This document shows positions 6,886 through 13,481 of a DNA stretch of 14,437 nt, one piece after another. Source of the stretch: JAWLBR01 sp041687495 (lineage in GTDB: Bacteria; Bacillota; Limnochordia; DTU087; JAAYGB01); assembly GCA_041687495.1 (NCBI GenBank), contig JAWLBR010000080.1, forward strand, positions 1 to 14,437, read 5' to 3'. A model generated the notes under the pieces. The model had not been told where the DNA came from and searched no databases. It saw only the letters and a program-made list of their open reading frames with translations. A program made the translations under genes and the position numbers. How positions within the stretch are numbered: position 1 is the stretch's first letter; every line of letters starts with the position of its first letter.

Positions 6886-7437
6886 TTATCTGGCGGCGTC
6901 AGGACGTTCGCTGATCCGATCTAGATGCAGTTCAATCACGTCCCTCGGTCGCAGCACGGCCGATGGTTTGACCTTTTTACCGGAGACAGTGATGGCTTGG
7001 TCGGCGAGCCACTTTTGGATCTGTGCCCGACTGACGTCAACCAGTCTCTCGCCAAGGAGACGGTCAATTCGATACCTACCTTGCACAGTGGTGACTTCAA
7101 TCTCTACTTTAGGTGTTCCCAACTTATGCAGTTCAACCAGCGATAGAGAAGCGTGGTCACAATGTGCAGTTGATGTGGATTGGAGTTCACCCAGTTCTTC
7201 AGCAAACTCGTACTCGGGATAAGTGCGACTGTCGCTTGGTGCGAAACTACCCAGGAATTTATTCCAGGTGTGGTCAGCATCGCACTTGAAGATAGCGTAG
7301 TGATACACGTTTCTCCCATTGGCGTTTCTACGAACTTTTCCCGATGGATGGAAACTAACTACTTGCTTGCAGCCATGACAGTATCTGTCCTCAGACAACG
7401 AACTCTGCCTGCCCGCGCCGACGGCCCAACGGATCAT
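6886..7437 (-). CDS. Unrecognised protein with N-terminal Cys/His motifs and C-terminal S4 RNA-binding domain
   Basis: A 183-aa cytoplasmic protein. Residues 121-172 fit an S4 domain: YRIDRLLGERLVDVSRAQIQ, then a turn with ITVSGKKVKPSAVLRPRDVIEL. This resembles the N-terminal RNA-binding segment of RluD-type pseudouridine synthases, but no catalytic domain is present. The N-terminal part has C20-x2-C23 and C52-x3-H56 around a basic stretch (KVRRNANGRN), which could bind one zinc. The middle, about residues 66-100, is acidic and Ser/Thr-rich with another CDH (93-95). The start is ATG, with GAGGTG about 9 nt upstream. Role unknown; binding structured RNA (rRNA or tRNA) is the natural inference. 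A structured leader with a terminator lies immediately upstream. Confidence 0.75.
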   Translation of the reverse strand: MIRWAVGAGRQSSLSEDRYCHGCKQVVSFHPSGKVRRNANGRNVYHYAIFKCDADHTWNKFLGSFAPSDSRTYPEYEFAEELGELQSTSTAHCDHASLSLVELHKLGTPKVEIEVTTVQGRYRIDRLLGERLVDVSRAQIQKWLADQAITVSGKKVKPSAVLRPRDVIELHLDRISERPDAAR

Positions 7438-7487
7438 ATTGCCAGCACCTCGAAGACTCTAGTGTGCCGACCTAGGGGTGAGCAATA

Positions 7488-7515
7488 AAATAGGGTCATC
7501 GGTAACCGATGACCC
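7488..7515 (-). terminator. Intrinsic terminator / possible attenuator upstream of the S4-domain gene
   Basis: The arms GGGTCATCGGT (7493-7503) and ACCGATGACCC (7505-7515) form a near-perfect palindrome, a hairpin of about 10 bp with a 3-nt loop. Read on the minus strand it is followed by TATTTTATTG, a T-rich tail. It ends about 50 nt before the start of the S4-domain gene. It can terminate transcripts from the sulfatase or from the leader promoter at 7740-7769. Readthrough would enter the S4 gene. Confidence 0.75.
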
Positions 7516-7670
7516 GTCTAGTCAGCACTAGTACTCTTGAGTCAGGTGCTCCCAAGAGCTAACGCTGCCTTCTATGGTCGAAACCGAATGAGCAACCAAA
7601 AGAGCACACCAAATAAGCCCCGCGCTACGAGCGCAAGAAGCAGATTTCGTACAGCTCCTCGATTTGGTGG

Positions 7671-7694
7671 TTACCCATTCAGGTGCGCTGGCAT
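7671..7694 (-). CDS. Seven-codon mini-ORF with perfect Shine-Dalgarno (leader peptide or remnant)
   Basis: On the minus strand a perfect AAGGAGG (7701-7707) lies 6 nt before ATG (7692-7694). The ORF reads MPAHLNG and stops at TAA (7671-7673). If the TAA is ignored, the same frame continues to a TAG at codon 41 and encodes a hydrophobic stretch (LLLALVARGLFGVLFWLL) followed by basic residues. So it may be either a short leader peptide or a small membrane-protein gene with a premature stop. The ribosome-binding site is the strongest evidence; the coding claim is weak. Confidence 0.3.
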   Translation of the reverse strand: MPAHLNG

Positions 7695-7739
7695 GCGAAT
7701 CCTCCTTGAGCTCGACCACAACTATGGTCGGCCACGTTT

Positions 7740-7769
7740 AGTATATCATCGCGAGGCTGCGCTATTCAA
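7740..7769 (-). promoter_or_regulatory. Candidate promoter of the leader upstream of the S4-domain gene
   Basis: On the minus strand TTGAAT (7764-7769) and TATACT (7740-7745) are separated by 18 bp. The -10 matches 5 of 6 consensus bases and the -35 matches 4 of 6. It lies just past the sulfatase stop. The predicted start near 7733 gives a leader of about 240 nt to the terminator. Confidence 0.45.
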
Positions 7770-7783
7770 CCAAACATTGGCAA

Positions 7784-9229
7784 TCAATACGTTTGTTTTT
7801 CGAAACGTCCTTCGGTATACGCTCTCCACGAGTGATTGCCTTCGCCCTTGTACTCGTACTGGTCGAAGACGTCACCTTTGCCTAGATAGCGAGGATCCTG
7901 CGTGTCTTCCAGAACTTGGGCCAGCCTGTCCCACAATTCTTGTTTGATGTCTGCGTATTCCGGCTGTCTTGCTAAATTGTGCATGCATTCAGGGTCAGCA
8001 ATGATGTCATAGAGTTCCTCTGGCGGGCGTTTTCCGAAGGCCAGATTGAAGTAATAGTCGCGTCCAGTTTCATGCTGCGCCAAGATTAGGTCCTTAGTAG
8101 GAGAACCATCGACGTTAGTGAAGCCCGTTTCCGGATTACCTGCTGGCCAACGTTCTGGCTTAAAGTTGCGAACATAGAGGTACTGATGGTTGCGGATACA
8201 CCGAACGGGATAGCCAGCGTCATTTTCTCTACCCACGTCATGTCTTTCCTTTCCCATCACTACGTAGTTCCTGGTCTGATCAACCTGGCCCGAACGGTCG
8301 CAAGTGATAATGTCGACTAGGCTGCTGCCTTGCATCTGCGGGTGCTGCTTCAAACCGGCTGCCTCCATAATTGTCGGGGCAAAGTCAACGAAACTGACCA
8401 AGTCTTCGATTACGCGGCCGCCGGGAACTTGCTCCTTCCAAGACATGGCCAGCGGGAGATGGAAGTCCTGCTCATACATCTGCCCTTTTACCCGGGGGAA
8501 AGGCATGCCGTTGTCGGAAGTGACAATTACCAAGGTGTGATCTAGCTCGCCGATGCGTTCCAGTTCCTGGAGCATGAGGCCAAGGTGCTTGTCGAACCAC
8601 TCAATCTCAAAGGCATAGTCTAAGAGGTCACTCTTGACTATGTCCTCGTCGGGCAAATAGGCAGGGACATCGACCTGCTCAAGGCTTTTTCCCGCCCTCA
8701 GTCCTTCTCCCTCGATGTAGTGTCGATGAGGTTCGTGGGCGCCGTACCAGAAACAAAAAGGGCTGTCCTTGGGGCGTTGGTCCAAAAAGTCAGCGAAGTT
8801 GGCGGCGTAATCTTTGTCGCTGATCAGAGTCTGATCTGGTGGGGTCAGTTTCCTCCTGTTAAACTCAGGTCCAGCGGGATTGCGATTGAAGCCACCCTGC
8901 TGCCAGTCACCTGGTGCCCAACCTTTTCCCGTGAACCCAACAAAGTACCCGGCTGTTTCCAGCAGGTCGGGGAAGACGGCAAACTTTGCTGGGAAAATGC
9001 CATAGTGATTACAAGCTTCTTCCAATTGCCACGTGTGCATCCCAGTGAGGATGCTGGCCCTAGATGGTGCACATTTGGGGTTGACAGTAAAGGCGTTGCT
9101 GAACAAGACGCCGTCGCGAGCTACTCGATCAAAGCTTGGAGTATTGACGAAATGATGCCCGTACACTCCCATGTGGGAAGCATCGTCGGCAATGGCAAAC
9201 AGAATATTGGGCTGCCTACTAGTACTCAC
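7784..9229 (-). CDS. Cys-type sulfatase, N-sulfoglucosamine sulfohydrolase-like
   Basis: A sulfatase-family enzyme predicted to cleave sulfate esters or N-sulfate groups. With the GTG at 9229 the protein is 481 aa. Metal-site aspartates are D15-D16 (ADDASH). C53-A-P-S-R57, followed by ASILTG, is the formylglycine signature, so C53 must be oxidised by a maturase. Further conserved positions include K102 (GKGW), the H165-x-x-H168 region (GAHEPHRH) and S-D239-N240-G with the following MPFP segment, typical of the sulfamidase (SGSH)-like branch. No signal peptide is seen, so the enzyme is probably cytoplasmic. I chose the GTG because GAGGTGG lies 4 nt upstream and the longer ATG form (9307) adds 26 basic, unconserved residues without a good ribosome-binding site. 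Divergent from the methyltransferase. Confidence 0.88.
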   Translation of the reverse strand: MSTSRQPNILFAIADDASHMGVYGHHFVNTPSFDRVARDGVLFSNAFTVNPKCAPSRASILTGMHTWQLEEACNHYGIFPAKFAVFPDLLETAGYFVGFTGKGWAPGDWQQGGFNRNPAGPEFNRRKLTPPDQTLISDKDYAANFADFLDQRPKDSPFCFWYGAHEPHRHYIEGEGLRAGKSLEQVDVPAYLPDEDIVKSDLLDYAFEIEWFDKHLGLMLQELERIGELDHTLVIVTSDNGMPFPRVKGQMYEQDFHLPLAMSWKEQVPGGRVIEDLVSFVDFAPTIMEAAGLKQHPQMQGSSLVDIITCDRSGQVDQTRNYVVMGKERHDVGRENDAGYPVRCIRNHQYLYVRNFKPERWPAGNPETGFTNVDGSPTKDLILAQHETGRDYYFNLAFGKRPPEELYDIIADPECMHNLARQPEYADIKQELWDRLAQVLEDTQDPRYLGKGDVFDQYEYKGEGNHSWRAYTEGRFEKQTY

Positions 9230-9437
9230 AAAACCACCTCGCTGTTGAATAAATCGGTTTTCCTGCTTAGCTTTGTGCTTCGTGCGCATGGACGGGTTTC
9301 CTGCCATAGGTGCCCTGCGATCTAGATATTGCAGGAGGTATCCGCCCGCCGCATCGAGTAGGTATCACTGGATGCCAATGCAGTCATTAGTTTGGGACTG
9401 AGGTTGTGCCCATAGTTTACGTGAAAGGATGGACTCC

Positions 9438-10298
9438 ATGACTGAATCGAAGCAAGATAAGCACAAAGGTACTGGAATTCGGCGTACCAGCGCTGGTACC
9501 GATGAGGTGTATCGCTATAACAAGGATCGGTGGGATGCTCTAGTTAAAGCAGATGCCCTCTTTACCCGTCCCTACCTCAACCTAGATGCTGCATCGGCAC
9601 AGACGCGCCTTGACCCTTCTAACCGCCTTGGAGATATGGCTGGAAAGCATGTGCTGTGTTTGGCAAGCGGGGGAGGGCAGCAGTCGGCTGCCTTTGGCGT
9701 ATTAGGTGCGAAGGTTAGTGTCCTAGATATTTCCCAGCTCCAGCTGGCCCAGGATCGCAAAGTTGCAGAGCATTACGGATTTGAGGTTCGGACCGTCCAA
9801 GGAGATATGCGGGACTTAACGAGCTTTACCGACGATGAGTTTGATGTAGTGTGGCATCCGTACTCTCTCAATTTCGTCCCAGACTGCCGAGAGGTGTTTG
9901 CGCAAGTAGCCCGTGTCTGTAAGCCTTCTGGATTGTACTATGTGATGTGTGCCAATCCCTTCACCTGGGGAGTGAGCGAGCGAGACTGGAATGGAGAGGG
10001 CTACACGATGAAGTATCCATACGTCGATGGCACGGATCTGACTTACCAGGACCAAGATTGGGTGTTTCGGGGGACCAAACCACGAGAGGAGATCCAGGGA
10101 CCTAGGGAATATCGCCAGACCCTAAGCCGTTTGGTCAACGGATTGGTGGAAGCGGGATTTGTCATCATTGGAGTAGAGGAAGTGATGAGCGATTCGCCAG
10201 ACATTGGTGCTGAACCGGGGACGTGGGATCACTTCACGGCTGTGTCTCCACCGTGGATCAAGCTGTGGAGTCGTTACCGGCCAGAATTCTCATCCTAG
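9438..10298 (+). CDS. Class I SAM-dependent methyltransferase
   Basis: A 286-aa soluble protein with a Rossmann-type methyltransferase domain (Methyltransf_11/25 type). Motif I is VLCLASGGGQQS (residues 72-83), the acidic residue ending strand 2 is in VSVLDIS (D97), motif II/III is VQGDMRDL then FDVVWHPYSLNFV, and the GLYYVMCANPF segment follows. A C-terminal extension (residues 175-286) rich in W and Y probably forms the substrate lid. I chose the ATG at 9438 over 9429 because AAAGGA (9424-9429) overlaps the latter and is about 8 nt from the former. It is divergent from the sulfatase and in tandem with the pentapeptide-repeat gene 64 nt downstream. Substrate unknown; small molecule is likelier than protein or DNA. 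Confidence 0.85.
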   Translation: MTESKQDKHKGTGIRRTSAGTDEVYRYNKDRWDALVKADALFTRPYLNLDAASAQTRLDPSNRLGDMAGKHVLCLASGGGQQSAAFGVLGAKVSVLDISQLQLAQDRKVAEHYGFEVRTVQGDMRDLTSFTDDEFDVVWHPYSLNFVPDCREVFAQVARVCKPSGLYYVMCANPFTWGVSERDWNGEGYTMKYPYVDGTDLTYQDQDWVFRGTKPREEIQGPREYRQTLSRLVNGLVEAGFVIIGVEEVMSDSPDIGAEPGTWDHFTAVSPPWIKLWSRYRPEFSS

Positions 10299-10362
10299 TC
10301 GGGACAGGCCACGCTGATCTGGTCCAATGATTGCGACATCCACTGAGCGGGGAGGGGCTAAA

Positions 10363-10995
10363 ATGAGAGAGATTAGCTTTGCTGGACTGACCTTACGGAA
10401 TGAGAAGTTTGAGGACGTAGACTTTAGCGGTGTGTCTTTTGAAGAGGCCACTCTGCGCAGCTGCCAGTTTATTCGCTGTGGGTTTTCGGATACCCGGATG
10501 CAGGAATGCCACACATTCTCAAGTCAATTTGAAGACTGCAGATTTGCCAGGGCAGCTTTGGGAGGCTCCGAGCATAGGTCCACAAGTTTTACCAACTGCA
10601 GTTTCGCTCGGGCAGCGATGTTTGGAGTAGTCTTTGACCAGTGTCGACTGTTGGGGAGTGGATTTGAGGGAGCGGTGCTTTCGGGTTGCACGATTTCAGG
10701 GGGAGACTGGTCGTTTGTCAACCTCAGGCATCAGGACTTGAGTAAACAAAAACTTGGCGCGATTAAGCTTGTGGAAGCCGACCTGTATGGTTGCAGCCTG
10801 GAACAGGCAGACCTAAGAGAGGCTGATTTATCTCGAGCCAACCTCGGTAATGTCAAGTTGCGTGGTGCAGACCTACGCCGGGTTAAGGTTGACGGTACAG
10901 ACTTGGCACAGCTAGATATCGCAGAGGTCAAAATCGATTTTGCGTTTGCGCTGGCTTTTGCCAGGGCTCATGGGGCGATTCTAACCGAGGAGTGA
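10363..10995 (+). CDS. Pentapeptide-repeat protein, Qnr/MfpA-size
   Basis: A 210-aa protein. The central hydrophobic residue (F, L, M, I or V) recurs every five residues in one unbroken register from F6 to I191, with only about two poor positions (T51, H71). That gives about 38 pentapeptides or 9-10 coils of a right-handed quadrilateral beta-helix. The N-terminal half is F-centred (FEDVDFSGVSFEEA); the C-terminal half is the classic A(D/N)LxX type. No signal or transmembrane segment is seen. Qnr, MfpA and McbG have this size and fold and mimic DNA, protecting gyrase, but most pentapeptide proteins have no known role, so resistance is only a possibility. The start is ATG with GGGGAGGGG (10349-10357) 5 nt upstream, in preference to an upstream in-frame ATG at 10327 that lacks a ribosome-binding site. 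Confidence 0.85.
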   Translation: MREISFAGLTLRNEKFEDVDFSGVSFEEATLRSCQFIRCGFSDTRMQECHTFSSQFEDCRFARAALGGSEHRSTSFTNCSFARAAMFGVVFDQCRLLGSGFEGAVLSGCTISGGDWSFVNLRHQDLSKQKLGAIKLVEADLYGCSLEQADLREADLSRANLGNVKLRGADLRRVKVDGTDLAQLDIAEVKIDFAFALAFARAHGAILTEE

Positions 10996-11134
10996 TTCCG
11001 ACAGTGATGTTCATGGTGCGGTAAAATCACCCCATCGGCAGAAAGTTCCACGAAAAATCGCGATCAAGCCACCGGTGAGCCGTGATATTTGCCTCCAGGA
11101 AGAGAACGCTAACACCAGGAAAGGAGGGAACACG

Positions 11135-11488
11135 ATGAGCAGAACAACTACGGCTTTGCTGGTTAAGTTAATCATGACGACAGTGTTTGCGTGGCTGGCC
11201 TTTGGCCGGTTTCCTGGCAACTCCACTTTTTGGATTGGGGCCGTGGGAGTATTAGGCACGATCATGAATTACGTTCTAGGAGACTTGTTTGTTCTCCCGG
11301 CTTTTGGCAACACTGTCGCTTCACTCGGCGATGGTGGGCTGGCGGCGCTAACTGCCTTCCTTCTGGCCGTAATCTCTCCGGCTTTCGACGTGACTTTTGG
11401 ATCACTGCTTCTTTTCGGCGTCCTAATCGCAGTTGGTGAATATTTCTTTCATGGATACCTACGGCAAAGCGAAAAGGTAGCTCCATAA
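11135..11488 (+). CDS. DUF2512 family membrane protein (YndM-like)
   Basis: A 117-aa integral membrane protein with four hydrophobic segments: ALLVKLIMTTVFAWLAF, FWIGAVGVLGTIMNYVLGD, GGLAALTAFLLAVISPA and FGSLLLFGVLIAVGEYFFHGYL. The family signature is the G-D-L-F-V-L-P stretch followed by FGN and a D-G-G-L-A segment. The function of DUF2512 is not established; members occur mainly in Bacillota. The start is ATG with AAAGGAGGG (11120-11128) 6 nt upstream. The upstream in-frame ATG at 11075 would add 20 polar residues without a ribosome-binding site. A strong terminator follows; no clear promoter is seen in the 139 nt upstream. Confidence 0.8.
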   Translation: MSRTTTALLVKLIMTTVFAWLAFGRFPGNSTFWIGAVGVLGTIMNYVLGDLFVLPAFGNTVASLGDGGLAALTAFLLAVISPAFDVTFGSLLLFGVLIAVGEYFFHGYLRQSEKVAP

Positions 11489-11531
11489 GGTATGAATTAG
11501 AGCCTTTCCCAACAAAATCCCAAACCGGAAT

Positions 11532-11566
11532 AATAGTGCCGATGTTTCCGTCTCGGCACTATTTTC
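11532..11566 (+). terminator. Intrinsic terminator after the DUF2512 gene
   Basis: A perfect 11-bp stem AATAGTGCCGA (11532-11542)/TCGGCACTATT (11553-11563) has a 10-nt loop and is followed by TTC. It separates the DUF2512 gene from the radical SAM gene. Confidence 0.85.
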
Positions 11567-11568
11567 TA

Positions 11569-11597
11569 TTGACTGGTTAGCTTCCATTCTCCATAAT
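11569..11597 (+). promoter_or_regulatory. Sigma-A-type promoter for the radical SAM gene
   Basis: TTGACT (11569-11574) and CATAAT (11592-11597) with a 17-bp spacer lie directly behind the terminator. Transcription would begin near 11604, about 58 nt before the ATG at 11662. Confidence 0.65.
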
Positions 11598-11661
11598 ATA
11601 TTCTGCGATTGTCCCACGGCAGATTTTGAACTATGGAGCAGAATGGAGAAGTGAGACTAAA

Positions 11662-13161
11662 ATGCGAATGGCTCTGCTATTTCCCCCTCCAGCCAATCCT
11701 TCGTACGTCCCCATGGGCGTAGCGACTCTGGCTGGCCACGTAAGGGCTTATGTACCGGACTGCACTGTCAAGGTGTTGGACTTAAACATTGCGATGTGGG
11801 AGTATCTTACCGAGTTGAATACCAGCGGCTCAGCCCTTGAGGGTTTTCTTAAGGGTAGGACAGGTGACTTTTACGATAAGACCGCCTTTATGCGCCATAT
11901 GATGCTATGGTCTGAGCTTAATCGCTCCATGAAGAGCTTAGACCAAGCGGCAAAGGAATATGTAGAGTCCGGGAGTAGCGGCGATGTACCGGATAGTTTG
12001 GCGCAGCTGCTGAACGATTGGATAGACGAGATCACCGACTTTGGGGCTGACACCGTCTGCCTTTCAGTGATGTACCTTCAGCAACTGTTCTTCGCCCTGG
12101 CGCTAGCTAAGCAGCTAAAGAAGGTCAAGCCTGAAATACCGGTGGTCATCGGCGGAGCCGCATTGTCTGTCGTTGAGATCGATAAGCTCTTGGTGGCGTG
12201 TCGGTACGTCGATTGTGTTGTGGTAGGAGAGGGAGAACAGGCTGCCGCTGCGTTGGCTGCAGGCTGCGACCCTAGAGAAATCCCGGGAGCGGTTTTCATA
12301 AGTGACCAGGGAGTAAGTCAGAACACTGTCTCCAGCCCTGCTTGCTCTGATGCTGGCGGTGTCCCGGATTTCTCCGACCTTGACCTGACCCGGTATTTCA
12401 GTCCGGAACCGGTGCTTCCGGTTCTATACTCGCGAGGATGCAGGTGGCGGCGGTGCCGCTTTTGTGCGCATAACTTCTCTTGGGGAAAATACCGCAAGAA
12501 AACGGCTGCGGAATTTGCCGCCGAATTGGAGTACTACGTAGAGCGTTATCATGTTCGGCACTTCTACTTTGCTGACCAGTACATTGATGCCGAGGACTTG
12601 CTTGTCATTGCTCAAGCGATCCTGGAGCGGGGGATCGAAGTCTTCTGGCACGTGATGGGTCAGCCGGTAAGAGAATACACCAGAGCCGTACTGGAGTTAA
12701 TGTATCAAGCTGGTTGCCGCTGGATCAGTTGGGGTGTGGAGAGTGGGTCTCAACGACTGCTGGAAACCGTCGACAAGGGTACCCAGGTTCCCGAAGTAGA
12801 GCAGGTTGTTAAGGATACTGCCGAGGCGGGAATCTCCAATTTGCTGATGTTGATCTTTGGACTTCCTACTAGTACCGATGAGGATCTGCGTGCCACCTTC
12901 CGATTCCTGGAATCGGTGTACGAATATGCCGATGCTATGACCAGCAGCTCCTTTGTGTTGTTTGATCAGACTCCTTTTGCTAAAAGGGCTGAGCGGTTCA
13001 GACTACACGTGCAAGGTAGGCAGTCATTGTTTACTGTGGGACAAGTCACGGTGCATTCCTATCTCTTACACTACAAAGAAATCGCTACTGATGGGACATT
13101 GCGCAGTCCCCCGGGGGTGCTCTGGAGGTTGCCGAGTGGGAAAGACACAGAAGTTGGTTGA
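11662..13161 (+). CDS. B12-binding-type radical SAM protein, frameshifted near the C-terminus
   Basis: As it reads, 499 aa. The N-terminus (LLFPPPANPSYVPMGVATLAG) and the central VVIGGAAL...VVVGEGE segment are the cobalamin-binding-like domain of this superfamily, although the classic DxHxxG ligand motif is not visible. The 4Fe-4S cluster motif is C260-x4-C265-x2-C268 within SRGCRWRRCRFC, one residue longer than the canonical CxxxCxxC. Later radical SAM elements include FYFADQYID and WGVESGSQRLLETVDKG. After about residue 480 the reading frame is lost: the last residues look non-homologous, while the -1 frame continues as convincing protein to 13277. Repairing one base in the C5-G5 run gives about 538 aa. 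ATG 11662 is preferred to the in-frame TTG 11626, which lacks a ribosome-binding site. Substrate unknown. Confidence 0.82.
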   Translation: MRMALLFPPPANPSYVPMGVATLAGHVRAYVPDCTVKVLDLNIAMWEYLTELNTSGSALEGFLKGRTGDFYDKTAFMRHMMLWSELNRSMKSLDQAAKEYVESGSSGDVPDSLAQLLNDWIDEITDFGADTVCLSVMYLQQLFFALALAKQLKKVKPEIPVVIGGAALSVVEIDKLLVACRYVDCVVVGEGEQAAAALAAGCDPREIPGAVFISDQGVSQNTVSSPACSDAGGVPDFSDLDLTRYFSPEPVLPVLYSRGCRWRRCRFCAHNFSWGKYRKKTAAEFAAELEYYVERYHVRHFYFADQYIDAEDLLVIAQAILERGIEVFWHVMGQPVREYTRAVLELMYQAGCRWISWGVESGSQRLLETVDKGTQVPEVEQVVKDTAEAGISNLLMLIFGLPTSTDEDLRATFRFLESVYEYADAMTSSSFVLFDQTPFAKRAERFRLHVQGRQSLFTVGQVTVHSYLLHYKEIATDGTLRSPPGVLWRLPSGKDTEVG

Positions 13162-13277
13162 GCGAGATTCCCTTTTACGAGCATCTCTGCGCTGAGCATT
13201 ATCTTTTGTACGCCGCCCACAAAGGGAGCGACTCTGTGGACAACTGGCCAGATGGATCGCAGAGTGACGCCGTATAG
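13092..13277 (+). pseudogene. Out-of-frame C-terminal end of the radical SAM gene
   Basis: In the -1 frame relative to the upstream ORF, after a TGA at 13089-13091, the sequence reads through GALEVAEWERHRSW and SEIPFYEHLCAEHYLLYAA to a TAG at 13275-13277. The segment has a sensible amphipathic composition and resembles C-termini of B12-binding radical SAM proteins (the 'HYLLYAAHKG' part). The crossover most likely lies at the CCCCCGGGGG run at about 13108-13117, where one missing base would explain the shift. It could be a true mutation or an assembly or sequencing error. Confidence 0.6.
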
Positions 13278-13324
13278 AGTGAAGCATCGTCGGAAATAGA
13301 TCGTTGCTGGACTTTTCTGCATCG

Positions 13325-13355
13325 ACCGGTTCGCATTTGCGGGCCGGTTTTCTGT
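13325..13355 (+). terminator. Intrinsic terminator after the radical SAM gene
   Basis: A 10-bp stem ACCGGTTCGC (13325-13334)/GCGGGCCGGT (13339-13348), including two T-G wobbles, has the loop ATTT and is followed by TTTCTGTTT. It falls 48 nt after the restored stop at 13277, which supports that stop as the original gene end. Confidence 0.8.
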
Positions 13356-13481
13356 TTGCCTTGTGTTTTGAGAAACTACCGAGGAGTGTGCCAAGACCTG
13401 CAGAATATTGGCTTGAAGACACAGACCGCTACTGGTAAGAGAACCGGACCAGGGACTGAAGCTTAGCTGGGGGGAAGCTGC

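Noticed and set aside
7528..7719. 63-aa minus-strand ORF ending just before the 7493-7515 terminator
   Set aside because: It starts at a GTG with no Shine-Dalgarno; the strong AAGGAGG in the same place serves an ATG in another frame. The translation is low-complexity Ser/Ala.
7537..7947. 136-aa plus-strand ORF over the leader and sulfatase 3' end
   Set aside because: It overlaps the sulfatase antisense, is rich in Arg/Pro/Thr as expected for a shadow frame, and has no ribosome-binding site.
8720..9325. 201-aa plus-strand ORF opposite the sulfatase
   Set aside because: It lies antisense to the conserved sulfatase core; its translation has no recognisable motif and no convincing ribosome-binding site was identified.
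9221..12874. Recurrent CTAGTAC-type short words (for example near 9219 and 12869)
   Set aside because: Only 7-8 nt, inside unrelated coding sequences, with no regular spacing; most likely chance.
13101..13122. Programmed -1 ribosomal frameshift in the radical SAM gene
   Set aside because: The in-frame codons AGT CCC CCG GGG GTG do not form an X-XXY-YYZ slippery heptamer; a simple one-base indel explains the data better.
13066..13422. 118- and 107-aa minus-strand ORFs near the radical SAM 3' end
   Set aside because: They overlap the restored radical SAM C-terminus and its terminator; no domain and no ribosome-binding site seen.
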